From assembly GCA_964522605.1 (NCBI GenBank), contig CAZFWV010000282.1:1-9078 (forward strand): DNA of 9,078 nt. The letters are read 5' to 3'. The DNA is from CAVZLD01 sp964522605. GTDB taxonomy: Bacteria > Planctomycetota > Planctomycetia > Pirellulales > Pirellulaceae. The translations under genes were made by a program, and so were the position numbers. Below, in pieces: positions 6,849 to 9,078 of this stretch. The notes under the pieces are model-generated. The model saw only the letters and a program-made list of their open reading frames with translations. It had not been told where the DNA came from and did no database searches. How positions within the stretch are numbered: position 1 is the first letter of the stretch; each line of letters starts with the position of its first letter.

Positions 6849-7634
6849 TCACTCCGTTTCGGAGGAATCTCGATCCGGGCAGGGATGAACAAACGGAAGC
6901 TGTCCCCCGCGCCACGTGCCTTTTGCGGGATGCTGCAACTGGGCGTATTTTCGCAGCAGATCCACAACGGCATCCGAACTCTCGTCGACATCCAGCGCCA
7001 GCCAATCGTCCGGCTGGTCGACACGAGCCACGCGAATTGCCGCAGCCAGGCGTCCTCGATGATCGCCCCCCGCACAATCCCCCGCGACGAGTGCTGCCAT
7101 CAGACGATCCGCCAGGCTGCCCTGAGTTTCTTCGAATGCTGCAGCCATGGCCTGAATCACCTCGCGGCCGGTGAGAGTATTTCCCTGGCATGCGTAGTTC
7201 TGTCCCATCATGCCGCCCCAATATCGACTGGGCTCGGGAGCCTGGGTTGGATGATGCTGGGCAATTTGTCCGCGAAGGTTGATCGCCGCCAACTGCCGCA
7301 GTTCCGGCTGAGAGTCACCCGCCAGCAACGTTGCGAGAACGCCTTCTGGCGGAGTGTCTTGCAGCAGGTCGAGGGCCCGGGGTCCCCACGCAGGTACGTG
7401 ATAGTGTTGCGTGCAGAAGGCGCCCACGCCGGCACGCACGTACGGCACGACTCCACCCACCGCCGGATACTTGCTTGCAACGGCCGCTCCGCAATCCTTG
7501 GTCTGCGGATCGATCGCCACAATGGAAAAAGTGGCACTGATCGCCGGGGAAGCAGGCCTCGGCGCCAAGTCGCCGGCTGACGCGCCGCGAATCCCCAAGA
7601 TGCCACAGAGTAACGCCACATGGCTCTTGTTCAT
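6849..7634 (-). CDS. Exported DUF1028 family protein (Ntn-hydrolase fold)
   Basis: The protein matches DUF1028 along its length. TFSIVAIDPQT starts at Thr35, followed by AVASKYPAVGGVVPYVRAG (51-69), NYACQGN (146-152), a helical EVIQAMAAAFEET segment (158-170), GGDHRGRLAAA (189-199) and a C-terminal D-rich part. The family is assigned an Ntn-hydrolase-like fold, but its substrate is not established. From the ATG at 7634 it has 261 residues and begins with a probable signal peptide, MNKSHVALLCGILGIRGASA, with a plausible cut after Ala20. The protein is therefore predicted to be periplasmic. A GTG at 7665-7667 overlapping the stop of the upstream gene would add 11 residues. I prefer 7634 because GAAGGA lies four bases upstream and the signal peptide starts there. 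The gap to the upstream MgtC-like gene is 29 bases, suggesting co-transcription. Confidence 0.88.
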   Translation of the reverse strand: MNKSHVALLCGILGIRGASAGDLAPRPASPAISATFSIVAIDPQTKDCGAAVASKYPAVGGVVPYVRAGVGAFCTQHYHVPAWGPRALDLLQDTPPEGVLATLLAGDSQPELRQLAAINLRGQIAQHHPTQAPEPSRYWGGMMGQNYACQGNTLTGREVIQAMAAAFEETQGSLADRLMAALVAGDCAGGDHRGRLAAAIRVARVDQPDDWLALDVDESSDAVVDLLRKYAQLQHPAKGTWRGGQLPFVHPCPDRDSSETE

Positions 7635-7663
7635 CGATTCCTTCACTCCATCCGAATCTGAAT

Positions 7664-8953
7664 TCACTCGACCTGTACTGCGACTTCACCGAGCCATTGT
7701 AAGTCAACCGACCAATCCGGCCAGAACAGAAACAACAAAACTCCGACGAACCCACAGATCCCAAACAGCAGGGCCACACGACGCAGCAGCTTCCACCCAC
7801 CGATCATTCCAGCGGCTGCACCCTTGAAGAACAAATTCGAGAGCATCGCCAGCAGAACCACGCGCCACGCCGTGGAAGCAGCCACCCGTTGCGATTGAGC
7901 AAGTTCGGCCGTCGAAAGTGTGATCGCATCGACATCCGTTAGACCAGAGACGACCGCCACCGGATAAAGCGCCTGAGATCCGAACCGAGATTCCACCGCC
8001 GCAACGATGAACAGGACAACCGAATACAGTCCGGCAAATGCCAGTGCGGCACGCACTTGAGCTGGATTGTCGTGTGCCGTCGGTGTGGCCGAATCGTGCC
8101 CCAGACGAAGATAGTAGAGGACCGAGAGACCTCCCATAACCAGTAACATGATCAGAATCGGCGGCCCCGCCATCGCAAGCAGCGACGGCGCCACGACGCC
8201 AATTTCGAACAGTACACGGACATTCACAACGGCCGACGCAAGCAGAATAACAAAGGCGGCCACATCGGCGAGACTCGGATTCGACTTGGCTTGCCGAGCA
8301 TAACTCACGGTGGTCGCGGTGCTCGAGATGAATCCCCCCAGGATCCCACCAACCAACGACCCTGTTCGAGCAGCCACGATCTTGTACGTGACGTAGGCCA
8401 CCAAGTTGATCCCGACGATCAACACAACAATCATCCAGATCTTGAACGGATTCAATACACCATACCGGTCGAACGCGCGGTTGGGTAAGACCGGCAGAAT
8501 CACCAGCGCCACCAACACGAGATGGATGATCGCACGAAAATCTCCCTCACCAATCCGCTGCACGACACCATGCAGTTCGCGCTTCCAATGCAGCAAGACG
8601 GCAATCACTCCGCCTAAAGCAATCGCTTCGTTGGTATGGCCTACCGCCAACATGCAGCCGACACCGTACATCACCAAGGCAGCCATCTCCGTAGTGAGTC
8701 CGGGATCCGGATGACGACGGCTGAATTTCGCGAGGTTCCCCAGAATCAACAGCAGACAAACACTCAGCAGCCCAACCGCCGGAAACCATCCTCCGAATTC
8801 ACTCGCCAAAATCGTGCAGACCGTACCGGAAAGGGTCACCAGAGGAAACGTACGGATGCCTGCGATCTCCGACGCCTTCCACTCCCGCTGCAATCCGACA
8901 AGCAGCCCCAGCCCCAGGGAGATCGCTAGCGATTGGAAGAGTTCAGGATCCAT
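7664..8953 (-). CDS. MgtC/SapB-DUF4010 multi-spanning membrane protein
   Basis: The 429-residue protein has roughly 12 to 14 hydrophobic segments and two recognised parts. The N-terminal MgtC/SapB-like part (about 1-130) carries GLGLLVGLQREW, AGIRTFPLVTLSG and DPGLTTEMAALV. The C-terminal DUF4010 part carries LPVLPNRAFDRYGVLNPFKIW, GGILGGFISSTATT and AVVSGLTDVDAITLSTAEL. The joined form of about 420 residues is a common bacterial architecture whose function is unknown. Transport or membrane homeostasis is a guess, and a Mg2+ role should not be assumed from the MgtC name. The frame extends upstream to an ATG at 9043. I place the start at 8953 because GGGGG lies six bases upstream, and MDPELFQSLAISLGLGLLVG is the usual N-terminus. 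The extra 30 residues resemble no known extension. It is the first gene of the minus-strand cluster in view. Confidence 0.88.
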   Translation of the reverse strand: MDPELFQSLAISLGLGLLVGLQREWKASEIAGIRTFPLVTLSGTVCTILASEFGGWFPAVGLLSVCLLLILGNLAKFSRRHPDPGLTTEMAALVMYGVGCMLAVGHTNEAIALGGVIAVLLHWKRELHGVVQRIGEGDFRAIIHLVLVALVILPVLPNRAFDRYGVLNPFKIWMIVVLIVGINLVAYVTYKIVAARTGSLVGGILGGFISSTATTVSYARQAKSNPSLADVAAFVILLASAVVNVRVLFEIGVVAPSLLAMAGPPILIMLLVMGGLSVLYYLRLGHDSATPTAHDNPAQVRAALAFAGLYSVVLFIVAAVESRFGSQALYPVAVVSGLTDVDAITLSTAELAQSQRVAASTAWRVVLLAMLSNLFFKGAAAGMIGGWKLLRRVALLFGICGFVGVLLFLFWPDWSVDLQWLGEVAVQVE

Positions 8954-9058
8954 TTTTTGCCCCCGACAGTTCGGCCGCGGCAATCCATAAATGCCGAGAA
9001 ACACAGCACCAAAACCCGAAGTGCCAGTTTTGAAGTTGCACATTTCGTTAGTTCGTAG

Positions 9059-9078
9059 CCGAATTCGTGAGAATTCGG
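9059..9078. repeat. Perfect 8-bp hairpin at the window edge
   Basis: CCGAATTC (9059-9066) and GAATTCGG (9071-9078) form a perfect eight-pair stem with loop GTGA. It lies 106 bases upstream of the MgtC-like start and ends exactly at the window edge, so the stem may be longer. It could be an operator for the minus-strand cluster, or the terminator of a gene to the right. The 8954-9058 stretch shows no strong promoter. Confidence 0.45.

Noticed and set aside
6795..7580. A 261-codon plus-strand open frame opposite the DUF1028 gene.
   Set aside because: It has no recognisable motifs and is entirely antisense to a confidently assigned gene.
8954..9043. An upstream ATG giving the MgtC-like protein 30 more residues.
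   Set aside because: The extra residues do not resemble the family N-terminus, and the start at 8953 has GGGGG six bases upstream.

Overview
The window looks like a chromosomal segment of a Gram-negative bacterium of moderately high GC content, most probably a member of the Planctomycetota. That placement is an inference from gene content: a two-gene System II cytochrome c maturation pair with large periplasmic domains, a signal-peptide-bearing DUF1028 protein, a YpdA-like flavoprotein, a MgtC/DUF4010 membrane protein, and structured palindromic repeats between genes. No ribosomal RNA or other direct taxonomic marker is present. I see no phage, insertion sequence, CRISPR array or tRNA.

Left part (1-3895, plus strand): a short leader carrying a 9-bp hairpin and a 12-bp end of a repeat is followed by resB (198-2057) and ccsA (2078-3895), 20 bases apart and almost certainly one operon. 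Together they should form the haem-export and cytochrome c haem-lyase complex. All four expected haem-handling histidines and the tryptophan-rich WWD motif are present.

Middle (3896-4133): a 238-base convergent intergenic region holds a 98-base palindromic element with perfect 15-bp ends and a second, smaller hairpin. Both probably lie at the transcription end of the two flanking operons.

Right part (4134-9078, all minus strand; transcription order from right to left): a MgtC/DUF4010 multi-spanning membrane protein (8953 to 7664), an exported DUF1028 protein (7634 to 6849), a YpdA-like FAD/NAD(P)H oxidoreductase (6767 to 5664), then after 258 bases hemA, glutamyl-tRNA reductase (5405 to 4134). 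The first three are closely spaced and may be co-transcribed. hemA probably has its own promoter.

Functionally, hemA (first committed step of tetrapyrrole synthesis) faces resB-ccsA (haem use in cytochrome c), so haem supply and haem use sit next to each other in convergent orientation. The three-gene set on the right has no established joint function. The points most worth following are that set, the missing YpdA cysteine, and the repeat element. I did not find convincing evidence for an entirely new multi-gene system.
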